Positions 23,418 to 30,391 of a DNA stretch of 47,563 nucleotides are shown in pieces. The stretch is from a virus. The notes beneath the pieces are model-generated. The model was not told where the DNA came from, did not search any database, and saw only the letters and a list, made by a program, of their open reading frames with translations. The DNA lies in the IMG/VR virus record IMGVR_UViG_3300037245_000617, positions 1 through 47,563 of that record. One strand, written 5' to 3'. The position numbers and the translations under genes are program-made. How positions within the stretch are numbered: position 1 is the first letter of the stretch; the number at the start of each line of letters is the position of its first letter.

Positions 23418-23705
23418 GTGCCAAACAGAATGACGTTTGAGAGTTGGCAAAAGGCCGATAAAGAGGCCAGGGAAACTGCCATAATGCCTACTGCCATGAC
23501 AATGCTGGAAGTCTGGGATAGCGGTGATACCAGCATTTTACCTGGTAAGTACCCAGTGGCAGAAGTTTATGTCGGTCATGACGAGGTGGTATTGCTTGAT
23601 GTTCGGTACTATCTTACCCTTGACGGCTTTGTGCCTGGTCCGGTGGTCCTATCATACAAGGAAGTGATGGGCCTAGTGGGACTGGGACTGGCCGACTACA
23701 GCTAA
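23418..23705 (+). CDS. Hypothetical protein
   Basis: A 95-residue protein starting at GTG 23418, 7 bases after GGAGG; an ATG four codons later is the other option. It is beta-rich in the second half (EVYVGHDEVVLLDVRYYLT). No family recognised. Translation probably depends on hairpin copy B just upstream. Confidence 0.65.
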   Translation: MPNRMTFESWQKADKEARETAIMPTAMTMLEVWDSGDTSILPGKYPVAEVYVGHDEVVLLDVRYYLTLDGFVPGPVVLSYKEVMGLVGLGLADYS

Positions 23706-23717
23706 GGAGGTGGCGTA

Positions 23718-24122
23718 ATGCCGAAGACCTTTACCCAAAGGTACGACGAGGCGCTGGCTACGGAGAGGCAGCGGCCCGGTAAGTCAGATGATAGGTATTT
23801 CGAGAAGTATCAGTACGGCATAGGATCAAGTAAGCAGCACAAAGAGGCAATGGATTATATCTACAATCGTGTAGAAGACAGTGACGAGCCGGGGGTTCAC
23901 CTGGCATTTGAAGAGACTCAGAGCATCATGCTAGACATTGAGGACGAAGAGGTGAGGTGCCAAAAGTGCAAGCGTGGCATAGAGGTGTACTACGAGGCAG
24001 TCTTCGTGGTTGGTATCTATGTCAACGACGAGAAGAAAGGCCAAGAGTTTTGGTGTAAACAGTGCGCTGTAAAAGGCATGAAGTGGAGCAACAAGCATCC
24101 ACTATTGAAAGGAGATTTTTAA
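23718..24122 (+). CDS. Zinc-ribbon-containing hypothetical protein
   Basis: A 134-residue protein with AAGGAGG before its ATG. The N-terminal half is helical and charged. The C-terminal half has CQKC and CKQC about 30 residues apart, a likely zinc ribbon around a beta sheet (EVYYEAVFVVGIYV). The stop overlaps the next start (TAATG). Confidence 0.65.
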   Translation: MPKTFTQRYDEALATERQRPGKSDDRYFEKYQYGIGSSKQHKEAMDYIYNRVEDSDEPGVHLAFEETQSIMLDIEDEEVRCQKCKRGIEVYYEAVFVVGIYVNDEKKGQEFWCKQCAVKGMKWSNKHPLLKGDF

Positions 24123-24457
24123 TGAGGGATTTGGCATGGATCAAGGCAGCAAACAAGGTTGCCGTTGAGGATTACGAGGCGGCTAATGCGGAGGAAGACA
24201 AGGTGGAGAAAATCGTTGACGAGGTAACAGCGGTCCATGAGCGCATGGAGAGGGCTGCAAAGCAGATTTCCAGCTTGTGGCGCTATATCGTCATCGACGG
24301 TGAGGGCAACACTCAGAAAAATCCACTGATGGGCCAGGACGATGTCTTCCGGATGTTTCCGGAGATCAACCCCAGGTGGTTCGAGAACTTCGGTATCGTG
24401 GAGCTTACCATTAGGCAGAAAAACGGAACCCAGTTGATTCTCAAGAAAGTGAGGTAA
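24122..24457 (+). CDS. Helical hypothetical protein
   Basis: A 111-residue protein starting MRDLAWIKAANK at ATG 24122, coupled to the previous stop. The first 65 residues are a charged coiled coil and the rest is alpha/beta (FGIVELTIRQKNGTQLIL). No known family. Confidence 0.6.
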   Translation: MRDLAWIKAANKVAVEDYEAANAEEDKVEKIVDEVTAVHERMERAAKQISSLWRYIVIDGEGNTQKNPLMGQDDVFRMFPEINPRWFENFGIVELTIRQKNGTQLILKKVR

Positions 24458-24459
24458 AC

Positions 24460-24624
24460 ATGAATTGTCCGAACCCAGGTTGTGACGGTAAGCTGAGAAA
24501 TATCTTCTACAACCTTTTCAGTGACGAGTCAGGGGCCAACGTGGAAGCTTCCTGCACTAGCTGTACCAGGAATTTCGTAGTGCAGATAAGCGAAACGGAT
24601 TTTGTCGATCAGGCCGATCTGTAG
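24460..24624 (+). CDS. Zinc-ribbon mini-protein
   Basis: A 54-residue ORF (MNCPNPGCDGKLRN...) with CPNPGC and CTSC, a clear zinc-ribbon spacing. Its stop codon lies at the very first base of hairpin copy C, so the hairpin is the immediate 3' end of this frame. GAGG precedes the ATG. Confidence 0.65.
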   Translation: MNCPNPGCDGKLRNIFYNLFSDESGANVEASCTSCTRNFVVQISETDFVDQADL

Positions 24625-24715
24625 GTTGGTGTTTGAAGGTGATAGGAAGGGGTCTGCGTGACAATGCGTATGGGCTTAGGCCCAGTGGCCTTCCTTGATC
24701 CTTGAACCATTAACC
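24624..24715 (+). repeat. Conserved hairpin element, copy C
   Basis: The arms GGTTGGTG-TTTGAAGG and CCTTGAAC-CATTAACC, the TGAT/TGAT loop and the perfect upper helix AGGAAGG/CCTTCCT are present. The long apical part contains GGGC-TTAG-GCCC. It precedes the 24736 gene. Confidence 0.75.
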
Positions 24716-24735
24716 CGAACAGGAGGTTGTGTAGT

Positions 24736-24954
24736 ATGGACGATAGGGTTGTGAAGACATGCCCAAGGTGTAACGGTGACAGGGGTTTCTGGCGGGACAG
24801 TAGCAAACATTGTACTGGGACCTGGCATCCCTGCATAACCTGTAAGACCATTGGCAAGGTAAAGGTTTCCAGCATGGCAGAGTTTAGGCGGCTGGAACGC
24901 ATGGTAGCGAACCCCAGCAAGGCAACCACAAAACAACGTGAGAAGGAGAAATAG
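24736..24954 (+). CDS. DnaJ-type zinc-finger small protein
   Basis: A 72-residue protein starting at ATG 24736 behind AGGAGG. It has CPRCNGDRG and CITCKTIGK, the halves of a DnaJ-like zinc centre, then a basic helical tail (ATTKQREKEK). It follows hairpin copy C. Function unknown. Confidence 0.65.
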   Translation: MDDRVVKTCPRCNGDRGFWRDSSKHCTGTWHPCITCKTIGKVKVSSMAEFRRLERMVANPSKATTKQREKEK

Positions 24955-24956
24955 AT

Positions 24957-25139
24957 ATGCCAACCGAAGTTTGCAGCATCTGTAAATGCACGTTGACTAT
25001 CAGGGTCTGCAAGAGTGCCGCAGGCTACTACCTGGGGTTCATCTGCCCCAAGGACGGCCCATACAGCAGGGCAACTGGCTACTACGCCACTGAGGGAGAA
25101 GCTAAGGAGGTCCTAAGCGCCTGGTTAGGAGGTGGCTAG
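24957..25139 (+). CDS. Zinc-ribbon mini-protein
   Basis: A 60-residue protein with CSIC and, further on, CKSA and CPKDGP, consistent with a treble clef. The end (EAKEVLSAWLGGG) is helical. It starts two bases after the previous stop and shares a base with the next start. Confidence 0.6.
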   Translation: MPTEVCSICKCTLTIRVCKSAAGYYLGFICPKDGPYSRATGYYATEGEAKEVLSAWLGGG

Positions 25140-25219
25140 TGGAGGACTTCCTTTATAATGGATGGAGGGTCCTGGTTGTGATCCTGGTCCTCCTGAATCT
25201 CACACGGTTCATCTACTGA
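25139..25219 (+). CDS. Single-span membrane micro-protein
   Basis: A 26-residue ORF starting at GTG 25139, with GGAGG 7 bases upstream and one base shared with the previous stop. It is almost entirely one membrane helix (WRVLVVILVLLNLTRF). Similar micro-membrane proteins recur in this genome. Confidence 0.45.
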   Translation: MEDFLYNGWRVLVVILVLLNLTRFIY

Positions 25220-25233
25220 TGGAGGTTTATCAC

Positions 25234-25389
25234 ATGCCAACAGGAATCTATAAACCGATAACTGACGAAGGTATTTACGCTGAATTGATGCGTTTTCACC
25301 ATGAGACTGACGTTGACATGGACGACATAGACTGGAAGGAGGGTTGGAATCTTGAAGAAGAATTACAGCTTCGACGTTTTGTCGGATAG
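25234..25389 (+). CDS. Small acidic protein
   Basis: A 51-residue protein starting MPTGIYKPITDEGIYAEL at ATG 25234 behind GGAGG. It is acidic and helical (HHETDVDMDDIDWKEGW). It overlaps the next small gene by 38 bases in another frame. No family. Confidence 0.5.
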   Translation: MPTGIYKPITDEGIYAELMRFHHETDVDMDDIDWKEGWNLEEELQLRRFVG

Positions 25390-25516
25390 GGTTTGCTTGG
25401 AGCCGGGTTGTAGCAAGAGGATCAAACAGCGCCTGGTGGAAAGCAAGGATGTGAGGCTCTGCTACGAGCATGAGCCGAAACGGAACATCTCAGGACACAG
25501 CAAAAGGAGTCGGTAG
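25352..25516 (+). CDS. Cys-containing basic mini-protein
   Basis: A 54-residue ORF starting at TTG 25352, 8 bases after GGAGGG. It has CLEPGC and a later C-Y-E-H, a plausible zinc site, and a basic end (KRNISGHSKRSR). One base separates its stop from the next ATG. TTG start and overlap make this moderately sure. Confidence 0.45.
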   Translation: MKKNYSFDVLSDRVCLEPGCSKRIKQRLVESKDVRLCYEHEPKRNISGHSKRSR

Positions 25517-25517
25517 T

Positions 25518-25880
25518 ATGAATGATGTAACTTTTAGGACTGGGTGGCACCAGTTTGGTGTGATGGTTCTCGCCTACGTTGTCGGATTGATTGCAACTTT
25601 TGCTCTGCTGGTCATTGGCAGGGCAGGAGGGGCAAGCGATCAGGGTACCTTTATCCTGGCAAACATAGGGCTGAGGATCACATGTGGATGGATAGGGCTT
25701 AACCTGGCCCGGTGGAAGAACAACGGGGCTGAGGTTGGGATGACCATACTAGGTGCAATCTTTGGATGGTTTGCTATCGCTGGCTATGCTCTCTTCAGTG
25801 ATAAGAAGGTGAAGGCGGTAGACGTAGTGGTTGAGCAGATTGACCTATACCTGGAACCAGAGTGGAAGGAGGATAAATAA
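25518..25880 (+). CDS. Membrane protein, three spans
   Basis: A 120-residue protein starting at ATG 25518 behind AGGAG. Hydrophobic spans lie at about 12-34, 45-63 and 72-93 (VMVLAYVVGLIATFALLVIG; TILGAIFGWFAIAGYALF), followed by a charged cytoplasmic tail. It is the last gene before the terminator. A holin-like or membrane-anchoring role is possible but not shown. Confidence 0.65.
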   Translation: MNDVTFRTGWHQFGVMVLAYVVGLIATFALLVIGRAGGASDQGTFILANIGLRITCGWIGLNLARWKNNGAEVGMTILGAIFGWFAIAGYALFSDKKVKAVDVVVEQIDLYLEPEWKEDK

Positions 25881-25883
25881 AAA

Positions 25884-25921
25884 GAAAGCCCCCTAGCCGT
25901 GAGGTTGGGGGGCCTTTTTTT
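25884..25921. terminator. Bidirectional terminator between convergent operons
   Basis: GCCCCC (25888-25893) pairs with the GGGGGGC run ending at 25913. A T-run follows on the plus strand and an A-rich run precedes it (TTTCTTTTT on the minus strand). It lies between converging genes. Confidence 0.85.
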
Positions 25922-25930
25922 GTCCTTTTT

Positions 25931-26515
25931 CTATGACCTGACCTTGTAAACCTTATCAGTCCTAGTGAACTGGGGCTTGTGAGGCTTATCAATACACGCC
26001 CTACATGGCAGATCACCGGGGAGAATGTTCATGTAAAAACAGTCTTCGCAAAGGGGGGCCTCGAACACAGCCATCTCGTCCGGATGGTCGGTCACGGGTT
26101 CACCACCAGGTAGAAACAGCCCTTCCTTTTCAATGTAGGTGAGCATCTTCTGTTCGATCCTGCGAACCTCAGCATTCACTTCGGCAGTGGTTGGTATCTC
26201 GTCCTCGAAGCCCATGATCTCTTCTAGTAGGATAATACCCGCTGAGAGGTAGTTAATTGCCCCATACAGCTCCCTTATGGCCGCATCCGGAGCCATCCGT
26301 GAAGATTCGATGGTTTTCTTCACTGCCTGGAAGAGCGGACCAGCAATGGGGGAACCAGCAATCCAGCGGTTGATCACGCATATTTTCTGGTTCTCAAAAG
26401 CTTCCCCGTCTGCGTGTCTCTCCTTACCCTTCCCGGCTTTGGCCTGCAGCATTGCATCTGCCAACACTCTCTTGAGACTTGCATACCTATCATCCACTAA
26501 AGGTGTATTATCCAT
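25931..26515 (-). CDS. Hypothetical protein with C-terminal zinc module
   Basis: A 194-residue protein starting at ATG 26515, 9 bases after GGAG. Mostly helical (FENQKICVINRWIAGS; AIRELYGAINYLSAGIILLEE), recalling all-alpha nucleotide hydrolases, but key MazG or dATP-pyrophosphohydrolase residues are not visible. The tail CEDCFYMN...PCRACID repeats the module of 13459-13731. It is the last gene of the early-left operon. Confidence 0.55.
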   Translation of the reverse strand: MDNTPLVDDRYASLKRVLADAMLQAKAGKGKERHADGEAFENQKICVINRWIAGSPIAGPLFQAVKKTIESSRMAPDAAIRELYGAINYLSAGIILLEEIMGFEDEIPTTAEVNAEVRRIEQKMLTYIEKEGLFLPGGEPVTDHPDEMAVFEAPLCEDCFYMNILPGDLPCRACIDKPHKPQFTRTDKVYKVRS

Positions 26516-27131
26516 TGCTATCAACTCCTTTTGGGTCCATGCCCATGAGGTCTAGGATTGCTTGGCCTGAGATGCGCCACTCGTTGCCGCCCGGTTTGGC
26601 TCCCTGGAGCTTCCCAGCCTTCAGCATCGTGTGAATGTTTGCAACACTGTAGCGCAAGATGTCTGCCACTTCCTGAGGTGTGTAAAATTTGTACGGGTCT
26701 ATTCCTGCCACGTTTATCTCTCCCCTTTCTATCCTGCCTTGGATTCTTACCAGAACTCTCTCAAATTTACGATACCCCCACTGGTTTGGCTTGTATTCCT
26801 CTGTATCAAGCTTGGCATAGATTCGCTGGCACATGTCCTTGAATCTCTCCTTAGCTTCCCAACGGTAGAACGTACCCGTCGGAGCCTGGTGTATGCGCTT
26901 GAAGTAGACCAAGATCAGCGCCCAATCTTGCTTTGTAAGTCTCCTGATTATATTGTCACAGTCGATCCATGTGTACCACCAATCTGGAAAATCAAAATTT
27001 TCAGGAGCAAGGTGGGGGGCTTTCCCCTCATTGTCCTCACTGATAAACACAGCGGGAATTGAATAGTCACGGACAGCTTCGCCATAGTCATACCAGTAAA
27101 GGAGAACTGAAACACCACTGGGAAATTTCAT
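26508..27131 (-). CDS. Protein with C-terminal excisionase-type HTH
   Basis: A 207-residue protein. The last 60 residues (YTPQEVADILRYSVANIH then TMLKAGKLQGAKPGG, then an EWRIS strand) form a MerR/Xis-type winged HTH of the HTH_17 family. The 140-residue N-terminal part, with a charged helical segment, is unfamiliar. HTH_17 proteins act as excisionases or regulators. With a tyrosine recombinase at 39205-40401, a directionality or regulatory role is plausible. Confidence 0.65.
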   Translation of the reverse strand: MKFPSGVSVLLYWYDYGEAVRDYSIPAVFISEDNEGKAPHLAPENFDFPDWWYTWIDCDNIIRRLTKQDWALILVYFKRIHQAPTGTFYRWEAKERFKDMCQRIYAKLDTEEYKPNQWGYRKFERVLVRIQGRIERGEINVAGIDPYKFYTPQEVADILRYSVANIHTMLKAGKLQGAKPGGNEWRISGQAILDLMGMDPKGVDSNG

Positions 27132-27373
27132 TTGTCACCTTCCGTGTCCAGGGTCATTCGCATTCTGTTGATCTCGGCATTGATTGCCGTTTGAAAATTA
27201 ACAGCCTCTGCGTAGGCTTCAGGGGTGACTGTGAGTCTTGCCAGTAGAGTGACAGCCTTGTGCATCCATGATCTAAGATTAACAGTCCATTCCGGTCTTG
27301 ATACTTCGTCAGGATAGATGATGTGGTGATTCTGGTAGACTGGTCCACTGTATGCTCTCCTTTTTTTAGCCAT
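27128..27373 (-). CDS. Hypothetical protein
   Basis: An 81-residue protein starting MAKKRRAYSGPVYQNHHI at ATG 27373, with GGAGG 6 bases upstream. The NHHIIYPDE stretch with a later His recalls an HNH-type metal finger, but it lacks cysteines and the rest of the motif, so no nuclease call is made. The second half is a single long helix. Confidence 0.5.
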   Translation of the reverse strand: MAKKRRAYSGPVYQNHHIIYPDEVSRPEWTVNLRSWMHKAVTLLARLTVTPEAYAEAVNFQTAINAEINRMRMTLDTEGDK

Positions 27374-27545
27374 CGTCATCCTCCAAGTCCAGTTCAGGAT
27401 CAGCGCCCAATTCATCAGGACCGTCGATGATTGAGAACCCGTGATGGTCAAATAGCTCGTCCAGTTCAGTGGTGGGACCTTCGTACCCATCATCCGTATC
27501 CAACACCCCAAACTGTTCGTCTGACGTAGGTTTCCTTGCTGACAT
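27366..27545 (-). CDS. Small acidic protein
   Basis: A 59-residue ORF starting MSARKPTSDEQFGVLDTDD at ATG 27545 behind AAGGAG. Net charge is strongly negative (ELGADPELDLEDDDG). Small acidic proteins next to SSB genes may mimic DNA or contact SSB, but nothing specific is visible. Confidence 0.5.
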   Translation of the reverse strand: MSARKPTSDEQFGVLDTDDGYEGPTTELDELFDHHGFSIIDGPDELGADPELDLEDDDG

Positions 27546-27636
27546 ATTCTCTCCTTAGTTAGTAGGGGGCAGGGAGCGGGATCAGGGAAGCTATCCCCAA
27601 GGCGGCTACCCAAACCCCCCACATGGTTAGTGTAGG

Positions 27637-28227
27637 CTAGAAGGGGATGTCATCATCAGGTCCTCTTCCTCTACCAGCGTCACGGCCTCGGTCATCATTC
27701 CGGGTATCTTGCCTACCAGAGTCACGGCTTCGGTCATCTCGTCCCCGGTCATCTCGTCCACCACGTCCTGAATCACGGTCACTGCCACCGCCCCGGTTAT
27801 CTTGTCTTGAGTCACGACGGTCATTGCCTTTGTCGTCTCTCTGGTTAGAACCACGGTCATCCCTAGAACTTTGACTCCCGGCTGAATCTTTCTTTTCCCA
27901 AGGGTCAGGAATTTCGATGATAAACATGGCCCGAATGAATGTCGCATACTTCTTATTCCCCTCTCGGTCTTCCCATGAGTCGGTAAGAAGCTGACCTTCA
28001 ACGACTACCCAGTCATCCTTACGGAACTCCATCTTGTCAACGTCCTTACCAATCCGCTTGACGGTGTGGTAGCTAGAGCGTTTCTCGTACTGCTCCTTCT
28101 TGGTGTTGTACCAACCATCATCAGTCACGACACGGAGTTTAATGGTCGGAGGACCACCATTGGGGATGTTGCCATACTCAGGGTCCTCTACGATTCTTCC
28201 AGCGATCTGATGTCTGTTCAGCTTCAT
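27637..28227 (-). CDS. ssb: Single-stranded DNA-binding protein
   Basis: A 196-residue protein with an N-terminal OB fold (about 1-110: RHQIAGRIVEDPEYG, YHTVKRIGKDVDKM, DDWVVVEGQLLTDSWEDREG). A long, low-complexity Arg/Asp/Gly/Ser linker (about 115-188) follows, with an acidic tip DDDIPF like the SSB C-terminal peptide that recruits replication partners. It protects ssDNA during replication. Its start overlaps the O-like gene stop by one base. Confidence 0.85.
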   Translation of the reverse strand: MKLNRHQIAGRIVEDPEYGNIPNGGPPTIKLRVVTDDGWYNTKKEQYEKRSSYHTVKRIGKDVDKMEFRKDDWVVVEGQLLTDSWEDREGNKKYATFIRAMFIIEIPDPWEKKDSAGSQSSRDDRGSNQRDDKGNDRRDSRQDNRGGGSDRDSGRGGRDDRGRDDRSRDSGRQDTRNDDRGRDAGRGRGPDDDIPF

Positions 28228-29099
28228 TACTTCTTCTCCTTGTAAGTGTTTATTATTTGTTCTCGTAACTTATCAAAATCCCAGCGTTTCATGTCGGGGT
28301 CACTCTGGTACCTCATATTCAGCCTGCGTATCTCTAAGGCCATTTCCTCCTTCCTGTTTTGCTCTGGGGAAACCTTCAAATCTTCCCATCTCTCTCTGTT
28401 AAGCCAAGGTCCAGCACCCGGCAGATATTTGTTCTCTGAGGCATCTTTGAATACCCCAGCCATGTCAATTTTCAAGGCTACTAGAATCTGGTCGGGAGAA
28501 ACCGTCTTGATGTGTTTATCCCAAGCCTTCCTAGCTGCCTTTTTACTGTCGCCCTTCTTTGGGTATTTTTCCCAGAAGGTCATGAAGTTCTTATCATCTA
28601 TATTGTCTTTACCGTATGTTTCTTTCTTTCTTTCTTTCTTTAGGCGCTGTACTTCCTCTGATGTCTTGACTTTAGGAGCGTTCTTGTAGTCTGTACTGAC
28701 TATAGTTGTAGTCTGTACTGACTCACTTTTGAGTCTGTCCTGACTATATAGTCTGTCCTGACTATGTAGTCTATACTGACTACACTTACTCCACTTGTCA
28801 AAGTGTTTGTTAAATCCGATCATCCCTTTCTTCCTCTTGACGACTTTCTTCCTTAGAAGGTTATTCTTAACCCGGTTGATGTTCGCTCTTGAGATTCCAG
28901 TACGTCGATGCCACTCCGCATTGATCCAAGGTGTCCACTGACCGTCCTGTCCCTGCATATTCTTTCGACCATAGGTGAGTCTCCAGAGGACCATAATGAA
29001 CTGCCACTCATTGGGAGAGAGCCTAGCAAAGGCCATACCCTCAATCACCTCATGGAAGAGTTGGATATGTGGGTCCTTAGTCTTTCGGGGGTTAGCCAC
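28227..29099 (-). CDS. Replication initiator, phage replication protein O-like
   Basis: A 290-residue protein starting at GTG 29099, 8 bases after GGGAG. The N-terminal 95 residues (LSPNEWQFIMVLWRLTYGRK; RTGISRANINRVKNNLLRKK) form the winged helix of the Phage_rep_O family, which binds origin iterons. A repeated linker (SQYRLHSQDRLYSQDRLKSE) is encoded by the iterons themselves at 28687-28782, as in lambda O. The C-terminal half (FMTFWEKYPKKGDSKKAARK) is the helicase-loader-contacting type often seen in such initiators. It should load the DnaB-like helicase. Confidence 0.8.
   Translation of the reverse strand: MANPRKTKDPHIQLFHEVIEGMAFARLSPNEWQFIMVLWRLTYGRKNMQGQDGQWTPWINAEWHRRTGISRANINRVKNNLLRKKVVKRKKGMIGFNKHFDKWSKCSQYRLHSQDRLYSQDRLKSESVQTTTIVSTDYKNAPKVKTSEEVQRLKKERKKETYGKDNIDDKNFMTFWEKYPKKGDSKKAARKAWDKHIKTVSPDQILVALKIDMAGVFKDASENKYLPGAGPWLNRERWEDLKVSPEQNRKEEMALEIRRLNMRYQSDPDMKRWDFDKLREQIINTYKEKK
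28619..28645 (+). other. Pyrimidine/AT-rich tract next to iterons
   Basis: About five TTTC repeats in the O-like gene lie 42 bases from the iteron array. An easily melted tract next to iterons is the usual place for strand opening at O-type origins. It also encodes a Lys/Glu run, so coding need could explain it. Confidence 0.4.
28687..28782. repeat. Five iterons: probable replication origin
   Basis: There are five copies of TAGTCTGTMCTGACTA, each with TAGTC/GACTA dyad symmetry, starting at 28687, 28709, 28731, 28749 and 28767. Start-to-start spacing is 22, 22, 18 and 18 bp. They lie inside the O-like initiator gene. Confidence 0.8.
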
Positions 29100-29253
29100 T
29101 TATAGTCTCCCTTCCTAGTGACACTCCGAAGAAGCCGAACATGAATCCGTACCCGCTCTCCGTCCCGTCGTCAGTGGTGCCACCGTACCTGAACGATCCG
29201 AAGCGTTTATTACTCAATTCCACATGGTTCCAGAACAGGTGTATGCTAATCAT
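29092..29253 (-). CDS. Small hypothetical protein
   Basis: A 53-residue ORF starting MISIHLFWNHVELSNKRFG at ATG 29253, behind CGGAGTGTCATC. It is rich in Gly, Phe and Tyr. It overlaps the next start by eight bases and the previous stop by ATGA. No family. Confidence 0.55.
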   Translation of the reverse strand: MISIHLFWNHVELSNKRFGSFRYGGTTDDGTESGYGFMFGFFGVSLGRETISG

Positions 29254-29561
29254 GATGACACTCCGTATAGGGCTGCGGTGCAGCCTGAGAGGGTTTTAGT
29301 TTTACCTACGACTACGACCTCACCAGTCTTCTTTAGCTCTGAGATTCGAGCAGAGACAGCGGTGTAGCCTATCAGGAAGTCGATGGAGAGTTCTTGACAG
29401 CCTATAGGTCCGTACTGTTTGATGATCTCTAGGACGTAGGTTCTCTGTTGTGCCTTGACACGGCCAACAAAAATGTTAGCCTCCTTAGACTCAGGGTTAC
29501 CCTTGTGTTTCTTAGCGCAAATATCAATCAGTTCCTTATTGTATCCTATTGTCCTTTTCAT
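29250..29561 (-). CDS. Winged-helix DNA-binding protein
   Basis: A 103-residue protein. The segment from about residue 38 (QQRTYVLEIIKQYGPIGCQE, then GYTAVSARISELKKTGEVV) is a winged HTH with a recognition helix at VSARISELKK and a beta wing after. A basic N-terminus precedes it. It may be an early regulator or replication factor. ATGA links it to both neighbours. Confidence 0.65.
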   Translation of the reverse strand: MKRTIGYNKELIDICAKKHKGNPESKEANIFVGRVKAQQRTYVLEIIKQYGPIGCQELSIDFLIGYTAVSARISELKKTGEVVVVGKTKTLSGCTAALYGVSS

Positions 29562-29770
29562 TCGTTATCCTCCATTCTGTCCCTTAGTTCGACCATTAGG
29601 CGATGGACAGCGTACAAATCTTTTCTGAGGTGTTTCATAGCCATCTTCAGAACCCACTTAGGAATACGGTCAGAGCGGCTTTCCATCTCTGTGATCCAAT
29701 AGTCCAGGTCGGAGTAATCGGACCAGGTGTCCTTAATGGCAACATCTAACTTGCCCTTCATCTCACTCAT
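29558..29770 (-). CDS. Helical hypothetical protein
   Basis: A 70-residue, almost fully helical charged protein (PKWVLKMAMKHLRKDLYAVH) ending in an acidic segment. It is coupled by ATGA to the genes on both sides. No family recognised. Confidence 0.6.
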   Translation of the reverse strand: MSEMKGKLDVAIKDTWSDYSDLDYWITEMESRSDRIPKWVLKMAMKHLRKDLYAVHRLMVELRDRMEDNE

Positions 29771-30267
29771 TTATCCTCCTTCTCAGGAAAGAGTATTTGA
29801 AGCGCCCTATCCCAGTTGTCACCGTCTGATCCCTCGTTCTCCATCATTGTAATATAAGTCTTTGTCAGGGACTGTAACGGTTGTGCATTCTCGTCAAGAT
29901 CAGGCTTGTCGAACTTACCAGCTATGGCATCTAGGAGTCGCCCATCCTTATTAATGAACTGAGCAGCCAACTCAGGTACCGGAACCCTAGCGGCTCCGTA
30001 CTTCCTCTTCCTGTTTTTGTAGTATTCCTTCTGTCCCTCGTAGTCGGTAGGGATCAGTTCATTATCCACAGCCATCTCCACCGAATCGCCCTTTGGAACG
30101 CCTAATAGGTCATGCTTGTGAAGAGCATCCAGGTAAGTCTGGTGTGTGATAGACTCTAGTTCCGCTTTTGACATTGCCATGTCCTTACTCTCCGTGATAC
30201 TGACTGAGGTGTAGAATTGCTTCCAGTTGAATGTAGCTAGGTTGCCATCGAACAGTACGTCAGCCAT
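29767..30267 (-). CDS. Hypothetical protein
   Basis: A 166-residue protein if it starts at ATG 30267, which shares a base with the previous stop (TAATG). An internal ATG at 30180 has an ACGGAGAGTAA ribosome site like other small genes here, so a 137-residue form may also be made. The protein is charged and helical with a basic middle (YYKNRKRKYGAARV). No family recognised. Confidence 0.6.
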   Translation of the reverse strand: MADVLFDGNLATFNWKQFYTSVSITESKDMAMSKAELESITHQTYLDALHKHDLLGVPKGDSVEMAVDNELIPTDYEGQKEYYKNRKRKYGAARVPVPELAAQFINKDGRLLDAIAGKFDKPDLDENAQPLQSLTKTYITMMENEGSDGDNWDRALQILFPEKEDK

Positions 30268-30380
30268 TAGGCTATCCACTGTAGGTGTGTGACGATGTAA
30301 CGTGCCAGGGTGACTACACCAGCACACAAGCATACGAACAGCCAAACATGTGCTATGACTCCTATAACGTATTCAAGCAT
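30267..30380 (-). CDS. Single-span membrane micro-protein
   Basis: A 37-residue ORF (MLEYVIGVIAHVWLFVCLCA...) starting at ATG 30380 behind ACGGAGTGTAA. Residues 4-27 form one membrane helix. It is coupled to the next gene by TAATG. Confidence 0.55.
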   Translation of the reverse strand: MLEYVIGVIAHVWLFVCLCAGVVTLARYIVTHLQWIA

Positions 30381-30391
30381 TTTACACTCCG

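Noticed and set aside
27128-27373. HNH endonuclease
   Set aside because: A HHI-like stretch is present, but the full motif and zinc cysteines are absent.
28687-28782. CRISPR array
   Set aside because: Repeats are only 16 bp with 2-6-bp gaps, self-symmetric and in frame within a coding gene; they are iterons. No CRISPR array was seen elsewhere.
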